Source: Methyloprofundus sedimenti (GTDB lineage: Bacteria > Pseudomonadota > Gammaproteobacteria > Methylococcales > Methylomonadaceae). From it: 64,000 bases of DNA. Below the pieces are notes generated by a model. That model did not search any database, was not told the origin of the DNA, and worked only from the letters and a program-made list of their open reading frames with translations. The stretch spans positions 2,626,896 through 2,690,895 of the forward strand of contig NZ_LPUF01000001.1 of the NCBI RefSeq assembly GCF_002072955.1, in the 5' to 3' direction. The translations under genes and the position numbers were made by a program. Shown here in pieces: positions 34,207 through 44,156 of this stretch (position 1 is the stretch's first letter; the number at the start of each line of letters is the position of its first letter).

Positions 34207-34854
34207 TTAATGATTGACCATGCCAGACAATAACGCAATATGGGTAAGTTCTGCAACTGTTTGCACATTTAATTTTTTCTTTATCTGTGTACTATAATTT
34301 GCAATGGTTTTATAACTCAAGCACAGTTCTGCAGAAATTTTATGTGCAGTTTTACCTTTGGCTAACAATATAAAAATATCGAACTCTCTACTGGATAAGG
34401 TATCTATTATCATTTGATGATCAACGGGCACTGTATTATTTTCCTCAGTCATGCTTTGGCTTAAAGCCTCTTCGATATAGGTCCCTCCATTGAAAATATG
34501 CTGTATGGCATCAATTAATATATCAGCGGCACTGTTTTTACTAATAAACCCTTTTGCCCCGGCCTTGATAGCCTGATTAATAAATACCTGCTCATTATGG
34601 ACACTGAATACCAGAATTCTGGCGTCACTATCCCGTGCACAAATCCGACGAATAGCCTCAAGGCCTCCAATCCCCGGCATGGAAATATCCATTACCATAA
34701 TATCAGGTTGTCTGGTTTTATATAATTGCATGGCTTCCTCGCCGCGCTCAGCTTCGGCAACTACCTCAATCTGATCATAGGTTGCCAATAACATTTTAAA
34801 CCCGGCTCGCACGACAGCATGATCATCAACCAGAATTACTTTAATTTTCTTCAT
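34207..34854 (-). CDS. NarL/FixJ-family response regulator
   Basis: 215 residues. The receiver domain has the acidic pair DDH (10-12), phospho-acceptor Asp56 in DIMVMDISMPG, and the conserved Lys in AKGFISKN. The C-terminal LuxR-type helix-turn-helix begins LSSREFDIFILLAKGKTAHKI and continues LSYKTIANYSTQIKKKLNV. Overlaps the kinase gene by four bases, so it was coupled to it. Probably controls the quinoprotein relay or other C1 genes; targets are unknown. With its kinase interrupted, its signal input is in doubt. Confidence 0.9.
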   Translation of the reverse strand: MKKIKVILVDDHAVVRAGFKMLLATYDQIEVVAEAERGEEAMQLYKTRQPDIMVMDISMPGIGGLEAIRRICARDSDARILVFSVHNEQVFINQAIKAGAKGFISKNSAADILIDAIQHIFNGGTYIEEALSQSMTEENNTVPVDHQMIIDTLSSREFDIFILLAKGKTAHKISAELCLSYKTIANYSTQIKKKLNVQTVAELTHIALLSGMVNH

Positions 34855-35999
34855 AGCGGGATTATTGCCATTATTGTCATTCCTTGCTGTGCGTATGAAT
34901 TAATCTTTAGTTCCCCTCCGAGCGTTGTAACTCTCTCTTGCATCCCACGTAAACCAAAGCCTGATTTTATACTTTCCATATCACACCCCTGACCGTCATC
35001 CTTTACGCTTAAATAGACACTATTATTTTCAATGCTGAGCTCGATAGCAACATGCCGTGCATTAGCATGGCGTACAATATTTGTCAGACATTCCTGTATA
35101 ACTCGAAACAAATGAATGGTAACGTCCTGTTGCAAAACATCAACCCTATCAGAGCATTCGACTGATACACTGATATTCGGGTTCCTGCTCTGCCATTGCT
35201 TAAGCATATTATCTAACGCGGCTTTTAAGCCAAGCTCAGTTAATATCAATGGATGTAGTTGATGCATCATCGTGCGTACAACCTGCATTAAATGATCACA
35301 GATTTCTGATATCGATTGAGTTATTTTCAGCGTGTCAGATTTTGGATGCCTTGCAGTGACCGCCATTACTTTAATAGCGGTCAGTGATTGCCCTAATTCA
35401 TCATGCAACTCTTGCGCAAGATGTTGTCGCTCCTTTTCCTGAATATTCAACAGGTGTTTTGTTAACGCGCTATTTTCCTGCTGGGCGAGTCTTAGCTCAG
35501 CTGTCATATGATTTATTGCATTGGCAATACTGTCGTATTCCAGCGTATTAAATTCAGGTAATTGATATTTATAATTACCTTTTTCAATGGCCTGTAGTCC
35601 ATCAACAATTTGCTCTATAGATTTTAGCGAGCGGTTAAATGCCAGATTTACAGTAATAAATGCCAGTATGGTAAATAACACAAAAGACAGAAAAAACACT
35701 ATCGTTTCTTGCCAGACTTCGGTAATTTCATCCAGTGGATTCGCTTGAATAGTTAATATACTCTGCTGATCATCAGCGCTGGTAAAGGGATATTCAGTGT
35801 GCGAATAAGAGCCACTTACTAATTTTATAAACCACCCAGGAGGTATATCCTGAGGTTGATCCAGAGCATTATCTCTGACCAGACTAATCACCTTGCCAGA
35901 AGGTTTTTTTAACTGGATATTTAAATGTCGTATAGCGTTAAGTGCGGTGAGTTGCTTGATCCAGTCCCGATTATTCCAGCTTTGCGCAGTATTGTTTTT

Positions 36000-37055
36000 G
36001 GCTATGTCACCGTAAAGTATGGAATTTCATATAACAAGAGCGTATAAGTAAATAAAGCCCATGTAAATTAAGGAGATAGTTATGAAAGCCCCAGAGTTTT
36101 TAGAGTTCATTTCCGAAATAAATCAACTTGACCACCATCAACGCACTGTTCTAACGAAAGCACTGGATCAACTAGAGGACGAACCTAAGGTTTTTGATTT
36201 AATTGAAACAATATTTGATAGCAAAGGTAAATGCCCTCATTGCTCCCATACCGAAAGCCACAGGCATGGAATAAAAGATGGCCTTCAGCGCTACCGCTGT
36301 AAAGCCTGCAAAAAGACATTTAATGCTTTGACAGGAACGCCTCTTGCTCATCTACGCCTCAAGTCAAAGTGGCTTGATTACTTAGGAGCTATCGCAGAAT
36401 CATTGACTGTCCGGCAGGCAGCTAAAGAAATTAATGTGCATCGAAATACAACCTTTCGATGGCGGCACCGTTTTTTAAGCTGGATTCAGCAGGATCGTCC
36501 CAGTGCTCTTCATGGCATTACAGAAGCTGATGAAACCTACTTACTTGAGTCACATAAAGGAGAACGCCATCTCAATCGTCAACCAAGGAAACGAGGGGGC
36601 TGTGCGACTAAGCGAGGGATTTCTGATGAGCAAATGTGCATTTTAATTGCTCGTGATCGCTCAAAACAAACCGTAGATTTTGTGACAGGTAATGGCCCAA
36701 TAAGCAAAATTGTTCTTGATACGCATTTAAAGCCAATACTAGACCAGGATGCCCTCCTTGTGAGTGATGGCAATCCAACTTATGGTGCATTTTGTAAAGC
36801 TGAAAAAGTATCTCATGAAATCGTTAACATGAGTCAAGGGCAGCGGGTGACTAAAGGGGCCTATCATATACAAAATGTCAATGCATACCACCACCGTTTT
36901 AAATCATGGCTAGACCGCTTTCATGGTGTAGCCACCAAGTATTTACCTAATTATTTGGCTTGGTGCAGAATTATGGATCGGAACCACAATCTAACCCCTG
37001 AGCAATTGTTACATTCTGCTCTGGGTGATTTTCAATACTTAACGGTGACATAGCC
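36000..37055. mobile_element. IS1595-type element, copy B (intact)
   Basis: 1056 bp, starting GGCTATGTCACCGTAAAGTA and ending in the imperfect inverse. TTGTTTTT flanks both sides (35992-35999 and 37056-37063), an 8-bp target duplication. Nearly identical to copy A, with only two differences found outside the nested IS. The copy and duplication look fresh. Confidence 0.93.
36082..37053 (+). CDS. ISXO2-like (IS1595 family) transposase
   Basis: 323 residues. N-terminal zinc ribbon CPHCSH...YRCKACKKTFNALTGTPL (about 51-90), a helix-turn-helix (SLTVRQAAKEINVHRNTTFRWRHRF, split in two helices), and a DDE domain: GITEADETYLLESHKG, DALLVSDGNPTYG and AYHIQNVNAYHHRFKSWL, with the HHRFK..L..FHGVATKYLPNYLAW end typical of the group. 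Full length and open, presumably active. The stop codon lies inside the terminal repeat. Confidence 0.93.
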   Translation: MKAPEFLEFISEINQLDHHQRTVLTKALDQLEDEPKVFDLIETIFDSKGKCPHCSHTESHRHGIKDGLQRYRCKACKKTFNALTGTPLAHLRLKSKWLDYLGAIAESLTVRQAAKEINVHRNTTFRWRHRFLSWIQQDRPSALHGITEADETYLLESHKGERHLNRQPRKRGGCATKRGISDEQMCILIARDRSKQTVDFVTGNGPISKIVLDTHLKPILDQDALLVSDGNPTYGAFCKAEKVSHEIVNMSQGQRVTKGAYHIQNVNAYHHRFKSWLDRFHGVATKYLPNYLAWCRIMDRNHNLTPEQLLHSALGDFQYLTVT

Positions 37056-37239
37056 TTGTTTTTATAACTAAATTCAAAAAGCTGGACAGCCAGTTTAACG
37101 GAAGAGGCAACTTCATTGTTAATGGCGTTACGTGCATGCCAGATAGAAATTGAACCACCCAGCAGCAGGATGCAAATAGCCGATATAAAAATCCTTAGAT
37201 TTATTTGATAACGTAAACTCTTGCTGAATTTTTGCTGTT

Positions 37240-38151
37240 TTAATCTTCCCATTCTAGTTCAGCATAGGCGCTACTAAGATTTTTCTTATGAAAATCATTG
37301 AATAATTGCCATTGTTTTTTATCCGGGTAACTCACTTTTTGCAGAACATCTTCCAGATAAACCCCCTGCTTAATTTTGCTACGAATAACACTTGCCAAAA
37401 ATTGCAGATATCGCTTTTCTGGTTGCATACTTTCTGGCCAGTCACGCACGATAGGGCCATGCCCAGGGATAACAACATCAAACTGGCGCTTTTCAAGTTT
37501 ATCTATTTCAGTCAGCCAGCCTTTCAAACTTCCATCTAACACGGGCAAGTGACCGACAAATAATAAATCCGACAACCAGAGAGTATTGGTTTTTTGATCT
37601 AATACACTCAAATCATTATCAGTATGGGCAGTAGGATGTGCAGTAAGCGTTAATAATCGTCCTCCTAGATCCAGTTCCAAAGTGTTCGCAACCGTAATAG
37701 TTGGAGCAATAATATCTTTTTCAGTCAGCTCGATACCAATTTGCTCTTTAGAACGCGCAATGTAAAAAGGCCCTCTTTCAGCCATTGCTCTGGCCAGCTT
37801 TTTATGACCGATAAATTTTATATTGGCTATATTTTTGAACGCACTATTTCCAAATATATGATCGGGATGAACATGGGTATTTATCACATAACAAACCGGT
37901 ACCCTGGTGATTTTTTTTATGCTCTGTTTTAATTGCCTCCCTTGCGCTGGCGTTCCGCCGCTATCAATGACAGCCACACAACTACCACCAACTATAAAGC
38001 CTATATTGGCAATCTCATCATGGTTATGTATATCGGGTAGCTCTACCAGCCCTTGATGGACGTAAATACCTTGCGCAACCTGCTTGATATTAAAAGCAGC
38101 CCAGACAGGAATTGAACATAAAAATATAATTATCAATAAGGCATAGCGCAC
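37240..38151 (-). CDS. quinoprotein relay system zinc metallohydrolase (MBL fold)
   Basis: 303 residues with a signal peptide (MRYALLIIIFLCSIPVWA). Metallo-beta-lactamase metal ligands: INTHVHPDHIFGN (HxHxDH), LTAHPTAHTDNDLSV, LSDLLFVGHLPVLDGS and VIPGHGPIV. This is the SoxH-related group associated with PQQ dehydrogenases, as in the named quinoprotein relay metallohydrolases; it acts in the periplasm. First gene of the kinase-regulator-carrier run, overlapping the kinase start. The LysR gene lies just upstream (27-base gap) on the same strand. Confidence 0.87.
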   Translation of the reverse strand: MRYALLIIIFLCSIPVWAAFNIKQVAQGIYVHQGLVELPDIHNHDEIANIGFIVGGSCVAVIDSGGTPAQGRQLKQSIKKITRVPVCYVINTHVHPDHIFGNSAFKNIANIKFIGHKKLARAMAERGPFYIARSKEQIGIELTEKDIIAPTITVANTLELDLGGRLLTLTAHPTAHTDNDLSVLDQKTNTLWLSDLLFVGHLPVLDGSLKGWLTEIDKLEKRQFDVVIPGHGPIVRDWPESMQPEKRYLQFLASVIRSKIKQGVYLEDVLQKVSYPDKKQWQLFNDFHKKNLSSAYAELEWED

Positions 38152-38178
38152 TTGTTTACTCCAAAATTAGCTAACGAA

Positions 38179-39075
38179 TTACAGGGTGCTCTCTTTCATA
38201 CATAATGCCAGAAAAGCTTTGGTAGCCCTGGATTGTAAGGCAGGTTTGGGTGCAATAATATTTAATTGCCAGGTCAATCCCTGGCCTGGGCCTATTCTAC
38301 GTGACACTAGCCCTTTAACTTCATTCTTCAAAGCTAATGATGAAGAAAAGCCTATACCTAACCCTGCTCTCACTGATTCTTTAACAGCCGAAACCCCTGT
38401 CACTTCGATATTCACGGGCGCGGTAATTCCTGCAGCTGATAAGGCGGACTCAATGACATGCCTGCCCCCTGAACTTCGCTCACGCCAGATAACCTGATGT
38501 TGCGTAAAAACCTCCAAAGGTACAAAATCCGTATATTGAGTGATAAGCACATGATTTTCAGGTAAAACCAGCACGACTTCATCCTTCTGCCAAGGGATAA
38601 TTTGATAATTACTAGGCAACTCAACACCATGCAATGAACCTTCAATAAAACCTAAATCCAGGCTATATAAATTTTCCAGGGTTCCTGCAGTATCCAGCGT
38701 TTTCATAAAAACTTGCACGCCTTCATAATTAGTCTGTAATTCGACAACAAATTTAGGCAAATAATAACTGGCAATAGTCATGGTTGCACCGATACGCAAA
38801 ACACCGGTACTTATTTTTTGCAAATTACGCACATACTCCAGAGCCTGATTAAAACAGCTATCCATCTTATCTGCATACCTTAATAATCCCTGACCTGCTG
38901 CGGTTAATTCAATCTGATGTCCTTTACGCTCATATAACGGCTCACCAACAAAAGTCTGCAGTAATTTTAATTGACCTGAGACTGCTGGCTGCCCTATATT
39001 CAAATGCTGGGCTGTTAAGGTAATACTTTTTAATCGAGCAACAACGGCGAAAGTAAGTAAATGCTGAGGGTTCAA
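38179..39075 (-). CDS. LysR family transcriptional regulator
   Basis: 298 residues. N-terminal winged helix: LLTFAVVARLKSITLTAQHL then NIGQPAVSGQLKLLQTFVG. The effector domain is of the CysB/CbbR type (LRIGATMTIASYYLPKFVVE, VKESVRAGLGIGFSSSLAL). It is divergent from the formate dehydrogenase operon, with about 210 bases between, the standard arrangement for a LysR protein that controls its neighbour; the quinoprotein hydrolase gene follows directly downstream. A role in C1 or formate sensing is inference. Confidence 0.88.
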   Translation of the reverse strand: MNPQHLLTFAVVARLKSITLTAQHLNIGQPAVSGQLKLLQTFVGEPLYERKGHQIELTAAGQGLLRYADKMDSCFNQALEYVRNLQKISTGVLRIGATMTIASYYLPKFVVELQTNYEGVQVFMKTLDTAGTLENLYSLDLGFIEGSLHGVELPSNYQIIPWQKDEVVLVLPENHVLITQYTDFVPLEVFTQHQVIWRERSSGGRHVIESALSAAGITAPVNIEVTGVSAVKESVRAGLGIGFSSSLALKNEVKGLVSRRIGPGQGLTWQLNIIAPKPALQSRATKAFLALCMKESTL

Positions 39076-39286
39076 TATGGATTCCTGAATTTATGAGCGG
39101 TCAAAATTTGTTTTCTCTGATAATATCATTTTTTGTGATACACATCTAAAGAAAAGAATACTTGAACAGAAGATAACAGTTTTGTTAAAGTGAATAAAAT
39201 TAGCCATATTAATAGATAATAAAAAATACATTTGGCGCATAATTAGCGGCTGAATCAAAATAACGTAAGAGTTGGGGGAAAAACGA
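39076..39286. promoter_or_regulatory. divergent promoter region, LysR gene / formate dehydrogenase
   Basis: AT-rich spacer of 211 bases between divergent genes. It should hold both promoters and LysR operator sites. GGGGGA at 39274-39279 is the ribosome site of fdhB. I could not fix exact -35/-10 boxes or T-N11-A sites by eye. Confidence 0.45.
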
Positions 39287-40984
39287 GTGGCAGTCATTAC
39301 TATAAGCCCGGATCAAATTAGCAAGAAAAAACGCAAAGGCCCAAAAGGTCACTCCGTTGATCATATGGCATTAGAGCAAATTCAATCGCTCCTGGCGAAT
39401 GAGTCTCGTCAACGCGATTTATTGATAGAGCATTTACATAAAATCCAGGACACATATCAATATATATCCTCTAAACATCTCGTTGCACTTGCACACGAAA
39501 TGAACCTTTCCCCTGCTGAAGTCTTTGAAGTCGCTTCTTTTTATCATCATTTCGATGTAGTAAAGGAAGGGCAAACGCCCCCACCCGCTTTAACTGTTCG
39601 TGTCTGTGAATCGCTCTCTTGTTCAATGTCTGGATCTAATGAACTTACAGAAGCTCTAAGCAATGGCTTGAATGCTGAACAGGTTAGAGTGCAAAAAGTT
39701 CCTTGTGTAGGCCGTTGCCAACACGCACCAGTCGCAGTTGTTGGACAGAAAGCAATAGATAATGCGACTCCTGAAACCGTTATTGCTGCTGTCAATAATA
39801 ACGATATTAAAGCGGATATTACTGATTACATCAGTATGGAACAATATCAATCAGATCAGGGCTATCAAACACTTAAAGGCGTTTTAGAAGGCACCATTAG
39901 CACTGAAAGTGTTATCAAGAAAATGGAAGATTCCGGTCTGCGTGGTTTAGGAGGAGCCGGGTTTCCGGCAGGCAGAAAGTGGCGTATCGTAAATGGCTTT
40001 GCCGGGCCGCGTTTAATGGCTGTAAATATCGACGAAGGTGAACCGGGTACTTTTAAAGATCGTCACTATCTGGAATCTGATCCGCATCGATTTTTAGAAG
40101 GCATGTTAATTGCTGCATTATGCGTAGGCTGTGACGAAGTCTATATTTATCTACGTGATGAATATGCTGGCTGTCGTGAGATTCTAACAAAAGAAATTGC
40201 TAATCTACAAAACAACCCGCCGTCTGATAAATATCGTTTACCACCTATTCATTTACGTCGAGGCGCAGGGGCTTATATTTGCGGCGAAGAATCAGCAATG
40301 GTTGAATCAATAGAAGGCAAACGGGGTATGCCTCGCCTAAGACCTCCCTTCCTTGCAGAAGTGGGCTTATTCGGTCGCCCTACCCTCGAACACAATATGG
40401 AATCAGTATACTGGGTGCGTAATATTGTTGAAAAAGGCCCTGAATGGTTTACTTCACATGGTCGAAATGGACGCAAAGGCTTACGTTCTTTTTCTATTTC
40501 AGGCCGTGTCAATAAACCGGGAGTGCATTTAGCTCCTGCAGGTACCACTATGCGCGAATTGATTGAAGAGTTCTGTGGTGGTATGCAAGAAGGACATAAA
40601 TTCTACGGCTATTTCCCCGGCGGTGCGTCCGGCGGAATTTTACCCGAGTCAATGGCAGACATCCCAATGGATTTTGACACTTTAAATGAACACGGTTGTT
40701 TTATCGGTTCTGCTGCTGTTGTTGTTTTCTCTGAGCAGGATAGCGCCAGGAAATTAGCCATCAATGCGATGAAATTCTTTGAAGAAGAGTCTTGTGGCCA
40801 ATGCACACCTTGTCGTGTTGGTACTGCAAAAGCAGCGGTTCTTATGCAACAGGAAAACTGGGATACCGATTTACTGGAAGAATTATCCTCAGTGATGGTC
40901 GATGCATCTATCTGCGGATTAGGGCAAGCTGCGCCTAACCCCTTACGCTGTGCTATCAAGTACTTCCCAGAAGAGATTAATTAA
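39287..40984 (+). CDS. fdhB: NAD-dependent formate dehydrogenase, NuoE/NuoF fusion (beta) subunit
   Basis: 565 residues from GTG 39287, with GGGGGA eight bases ahead; an in-frame TTG at 39272 would overlap that ribosome site. The NuoE-like N-terminal half (about 1-170) binds a 2Fe-2S cluster (CESLSCSMSG...VPCVGRCQHAP). The NuoF-like half binds FMN/NAD (GLRGLGGAGFPAGRKW, RRGAGAYICGEESAM) and a 4Fe-4S cluster (ESCGQCTPCRVGTAK...CGLGQAAPNPL). It passes electrons from the alpha subunit to NAD. The fused E-F layout matches the methylotroph FDH1 type. Operon with fdhA, 13-base gap. Confidence 0.93.
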   Translation: MAVITISPDQISKKKRKGPKGHSVDHMALEQIQSLLANESRQRDLLIEHLHKIQDTYQYISSKHLVALAHEMNLSPAEVFEVASFYHHFDVVKEGQTPPPALTVRVCESLSCSMSGSNELTEALSNGLNAEQVRVQKVPCVGRCQHAPVAVVGQKAIDNATPETVIAAVNNNDIKADITDYISMEQYQSDQGYQTLKGVLEGTISTESVIKKMEDSGLRGLGGAGFPAGRKWRIVNGFAGPRLMAVNIDEGEPGTFKDRHYLESDPHRFLEGMLIAALCVGCDEVYIYLRDEYAGCREILTKEIANLQNNPPSDKYRLPPIHLRRGAGAYICGEESAMVESIEGKRGMPRLRPPFLAEVGLFGRPTLEHNMESVYWVRNIVEKGPEWFTSHGRNGRKGLRSFSISGRVNKPGVHLAPAGTTMRELIEEFCGGMQEGHKFYGYFPGGASGGILPESMADIPMDFDTLNEHGCFIGSAAVVVFSEQDSARKLAINAMKFFEEESCGQCTPCRVGTAKAAVLMQQENWDTDLLEELSSVMVDASICGLGQAAPNPLRCAIKYFPEEIN

Positions 40985-40997
40985 TAGGTAATAAAAC

Positions 40998-43772
40998 ATG
41001 GCTGCTAATCCGGACACATTAAACCAACCCATGATCAACTTCACTCTTGATGGCGAAGAAGTCTCAGCTTTTGCAGATGAAACAATTCTGCAAACAGCAA
41101 AACGTCATAATAAAGAAATTCCACATCTTTGCTATAAGGAAGGCCTGCGCGCTGATGGTAACTGTCGAGCCTGCGTAGTTGAAATCGAAGGCGAAAGAAC
41201 CCTGGCGCCTTCATGCTGCCGTATGCCAACAGCAGGTATGAAAGTGCAGGCCAGCAGCGAGCGCGCTATTAGATCCCAAAAAATGGTTCTTGAACTGCTT
41301 AAGTCTGATATACCTGATCAGGGTGAATCACCTTACAAAATAGATTCTGAACTGGACCAGTGGGTTAAAAAACTGCAAGTAGGTGCGCCACGTTTTACAT
41401 CGCGCGCTCAACCCGCCGCAGACTTATCCCACCCGGCTATCGCAGTCAATATGGATGCCTGTATTCAGTGTACCCGTTGTCTTCGCGCCTGCCGTGAAGA
41501 ACAAATGAATGATGTAATCGGTTTCGCTAACCGTGGCGCACATGCTGAAATCGTCTTTGATATTGCAGACCCGATGGCAGCGAGTAGCTGTGTTGCCTGC
41601 GGTGAATGTGTACAAGTCTGCCCAACCGGAGCATTAATGCCGGCCAATAATGTCGGTCTTGAAGTAGTAGATAAAACGGTTAATTCAACCTGCCCTTATT
41701 GTGGTGTCGGTTGTTTAATCAAATACCACGTTAAAGACGATCAAATTCTTTATACCGAAGGCCGTGATGGTGATACCAATAAATTTCGCCTGTGTGTTAA
41801 AGGACGATACGGTTTCAACTATATACACAATCCATTACGTTTAACCAAACCCTTAATAAGGCGCGAAGGTGTTGCCAAGACCACTGAATTATTAGATCCG
41901 AATGATTTGGATACTATATTCCGTGAGGCAAGCTGGGATGAAGCTTTAGATTTCGCTGCTGGCGGTCTGATAAAGATTCGCGATGAAAAAGGGAAAAAAG
42001 CTTTGGCCGGCTTGGGTTCAGCCAAAGGCAGTAATGAAGAAGCCTATTTATTTCAAAAACTGGTCAGAACCGGTTTTGGTTCAAACAATGTCGACCACTG
42101 TACGCGCCTTTGCCATGCCTCCTCTGTTGTTGCCTTATTAGAATGTCTAGGCTCCGGCGCGGTATCCAACCCTGTTGAAGATGTAAAATTAGCCGACGTT
42201 GTTATTATTATTGGTTCTAACCCAACAGTTAACCACCCTGTTGGCGCAACTTTTATGAAAAATGCGACTAAAACGGGTACCAAGATCATTTTAATTGATC
42301 CAAACCGTACGGCTATTGCAAAATACGCCTCCCATGTCCTGCAGTTCCGCCCAGATACTGATGTTGCTTTACTAAACGGAATCATGCACGTAATTCTCGA
42401 TGAAGGCCTGCAAAATGATGCTTACATCAAAAAATACACCGAAGATTTCGAGTATATGAAGCAACACTTGAAAGATTATAGCCCTGAAAAAGTTGCGCCC
42501 ATTTGTGGCATTGATGCTGAAACATTGCGTGAAATTGCCAGATTGTATGCGACATCAAAAAACTCAATGATTTTATGGGGCATGGGTATTTCGCAACATA
42601 TCCATGGAACTGATAATTCACGCTGCTTAATTGCCATGGCCTTAATGACGGGACAAATTGGTCGACCTGGTACAGGCTTGCACCCATTACGCGGACAAAA
42701 TAACGTACAGGGCGCATCTGATGTCGGTTTGATTCCAATGGTCTACCCGGATTATGAGCCTGTCGAAGATCCAGTAAATCAGGCTAAATATGAAAAACTG
42801 TGGAATGTAAAATTAGATCCAAAGCGTGGTTTAACGACCGTGGAAATGATTCATGCCATTTTAGACAATGAAATATATGGCATGTTTGTCGAAGGTGAAA
42901 ACCCGGCCATGTCGGATCCTAACCAGAACCATGTACGTGAGGCTTTTTCCAAATTAGAACATTTGGTGGTGCAAGATATATTTTTAACCGAAACAGCAGG
43001 CTTTGCCGATGTAATTCTGCCCGCGTCTGCCTTTTATGAAAAAACCGGCACCTTCTCGAACACTGATCGACGTGTGCAAATGGGACGCCAGGCCGTTAAC
43101 CCGCCAGGTGATGCCAAACAGGATTTATGGATTCTGCAGGAAGTTGCCAATCGTTTAGGGTGTGGCTGGACTTATCAGGGCCCTGAAGACGTGTTTGAAG
43201 AAATGCGTTTGGCAATGGGCAGTATCGCCGGGATGACATGGGATAGATTAGAAAATGAAGATTCCTTGACTTACCCATTAGAAAATGTCGGCGACCCGGG
43301 TGAACCTATTATTTTTACCGACGGATTTCCTACTGAATCAGGAAAAGGACGCTTCGTCCCTGCATCCTATATTCATGCCGATGAAATGCCTGATGATGAA
43401 TATCCGCTTATCTTTATCACCGGTCGCCAGTTAGAACATTGGCATACAGGTAGTATGACACGCCACTCACCTACTCTGGATGCCATAGAGCCAGATCCTG
43501 TGGTTATGGTACATCCGGAAGATTTACATAAACTAGGTATACAACCAGGCGACATTATTACTATACAATCCAGACGCGGAAAAATATCCGCTTATGCGCG
43601 TGCTGATATAGGTATACAAAAAGGCAGCCTGTTTATGGCTTTTTGTTATAACGAAGCGAGTGCCAATTTAATTACCAATGAAGCACTAGACCCCTCGGCC
43701 AAAATTCCGGAATTCAAATTCTGTGCGGTTAAAGCTAGTGCAGGTGGAGAAATCTCAGTGCGTATAAACTAA
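40998..43772 (+). CDS. fdhA: NAD-dependent formate dehydrogenase, Mo/W catalytic (alpha) subunit
   Basis: 924 residues, cytosolic. N-terminal 2Fe-2S domain (CYKEGLRADGNCRACVVEIE), then CIQCTRCLRAC and CVACGECVQVCPTGA (two 4Fe-4S sites, about 153-215). Next come CPYCGVGCLIKYH...CVKGRYGFN (about 231-272) and the bis-pyranopterin domains. The metal ligand is Cys in DHCTRLCHASSV (about 367-378), not selenocysteine, followed by the catalytic His. It oxidises formate to CO2, the last step of C1 oxidation. Mo or W cannot be told from sequence. A hairpin terminator follows. Confidence 0.94.
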   Translation: MAANPDTLNQPMINFTLDGEEVSAFADETILQTAKRHNKEIPHLCYKEGLRADGNCRACVVEIEGERTLAPSCCRMPTAGMKVQASSERAIRSQKMVLELLKSDIPDQGESPYKIDSELDQWVKKLQVGAPRFTSRAQPAADLSHPAIAVNMDACIQCTRCLRACREEQMNDVIGFANRGAHAEIVFDIADPMAASSCVACGECVQVCPTGALMPANNVGLEVVDKTVNSTCPYCGVGCLIKYHVKDDQILYTEGRDGDTNKFRLCVKGRYGFNYIHNPLRLTKPLIRREGVAKTTELLDPNDLDTIFREASWDEALDFAAGGLIKIRDEKGKKALAGLGSAKGSNEEAYLFQKLVRTGFGSNNVDHCTRLCHASSVVALLECLGSGAVSNPVEDVKLADVVIIIGSNPTVNHPVGATFMKNATKTGTKIILIDPNRTAIAKYASHVLQFRPDTDVALLNGIMHVILDEGLQNDAYIKKYTEDFEYMKQHLKDYSPEKVAPICGIDAETLREIARLYATSKNSMILWGMGISQHIHGTDNSRCLIAMALMTGQIGRPGTGLHPLRGQNNVQGASDVGLIPMVYPDYEPVEDPVNQAKYEKLWNVKLDPKRGLTTVEMIHAILDNEIYGMFVEGENPAMSDPNQNHVREAFSKLEHLVVQDIFLTETAGFADVILPASAFYEKTGTFSNTDRRVQMGRQAVNPPGDAKQDLWILQEVANRLGCGWTYQGPEDVFEEMRLAMGSIAGMTWDRLENEDSLTYPLENVGDPGEPIIFTDGFPTESGKGRFVPASYIHADEMPDDEYPLIFITGRQLEHWHTGSMTRHSPTLDAIEPDPVVMVHPEDLHKLGIQPGDIITIQSRRGKISAYARADIGIQKGSLFMAFCYNEASANLITNEALDPSAKIPEFKFCAVKASAGGEISVRIN

Positions 43773-43780
43773 ACATTTTT

Positions 43781-43827
43781 GTCGCATCATTACACAATTA
43801 ATGGTGCGACAAACTTTAAATTTTTTT
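43781..43827 (+). terminator. terminator after the formate dehydrogenase operon
   Basis: GTCGCATCATT at 43781-43791 pairs with AATGGTGCGAC at 43800-43810 (one mismatch) around an eight-base loop. A T-run (TTTTTTT) starts about ten bases later. Nine bases after the fdhA stop. The offset T-run makes it a weaker call. Confidence 0.55.
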
Positions 43828-44156
43828 ATACTACGGCTAGTCAACAGCTGAATAATAATCGTTGCTATCCTGTAGCTGCTGAATTACGACCCTTTATAAC
43901 AACACAGCCACCACTGAAATCAAACCCTCATAAATAAATTCTGACAAAGAATTTGTTTGCTTATCTCATTATCTGATTTTAGTAAGTGCGATCCTTAGGC
44001 TCAAGCACTGAATGAGCGAATATTTTTATGCAACTAAATCATTGACCTATGAGTAAATCCACGGAATATCCGCGAGAATAAACCCATATTTTTTAGTAAA
44101 TGAAGTGTTATACACAACAGTAAACCATCATAATCAGTAAATAACTCAAGATAATC
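43828..44156. other. intergenic, no gene seen
   Basis: Spacer between the formate dehydrogenase terminator and the phosphatase gene, with no ORF or repeat that I can support. It should contain the promoter of the phosphatase operon. Confidence 0.4.

Larger units (their letters stand above)
34851..37252 (-). pseudogene. sensor histidine kinase split by IS1595 copy B
   Basis: The 5' part (37252-37056) encodes MGRLKQQKFSKSLRYQINLR and a membrane helix; the IS occupies 36000-37055. The rest (35999-34851) holds a periplasmic sensor, a second helix, HAMP, the phospho-acceptor His in LAQELHDELGQSLTAIKVM (HisKA_3 type) and an ATPase domain (NIVRHANARHVAIEL, VKDDGQGCD). Removing the IS and one 8-bp duplicate leaves 1338 bases, exactly 446 codons, so the gene was intact before. 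A shorter product from the GTG at 35891 could still be made. It overlaps the hydrolase gene by 13 bases. Confidence 0.9.

Noticed and set aside
34851-35891. Kinase C-terminal part as an independent complete gene
   Set aside because: The N-terminal part lies across the IS in the same frame, and the join gives exactly 446 codons; it is one interrupted gene.
42085-42125. Possible selenocysteine in the formate dehydrogenase
   Set aside because: The metal-ligand position is an ordinary Cys codon in the CTRLCHASS block and there is no in-frame TGA.
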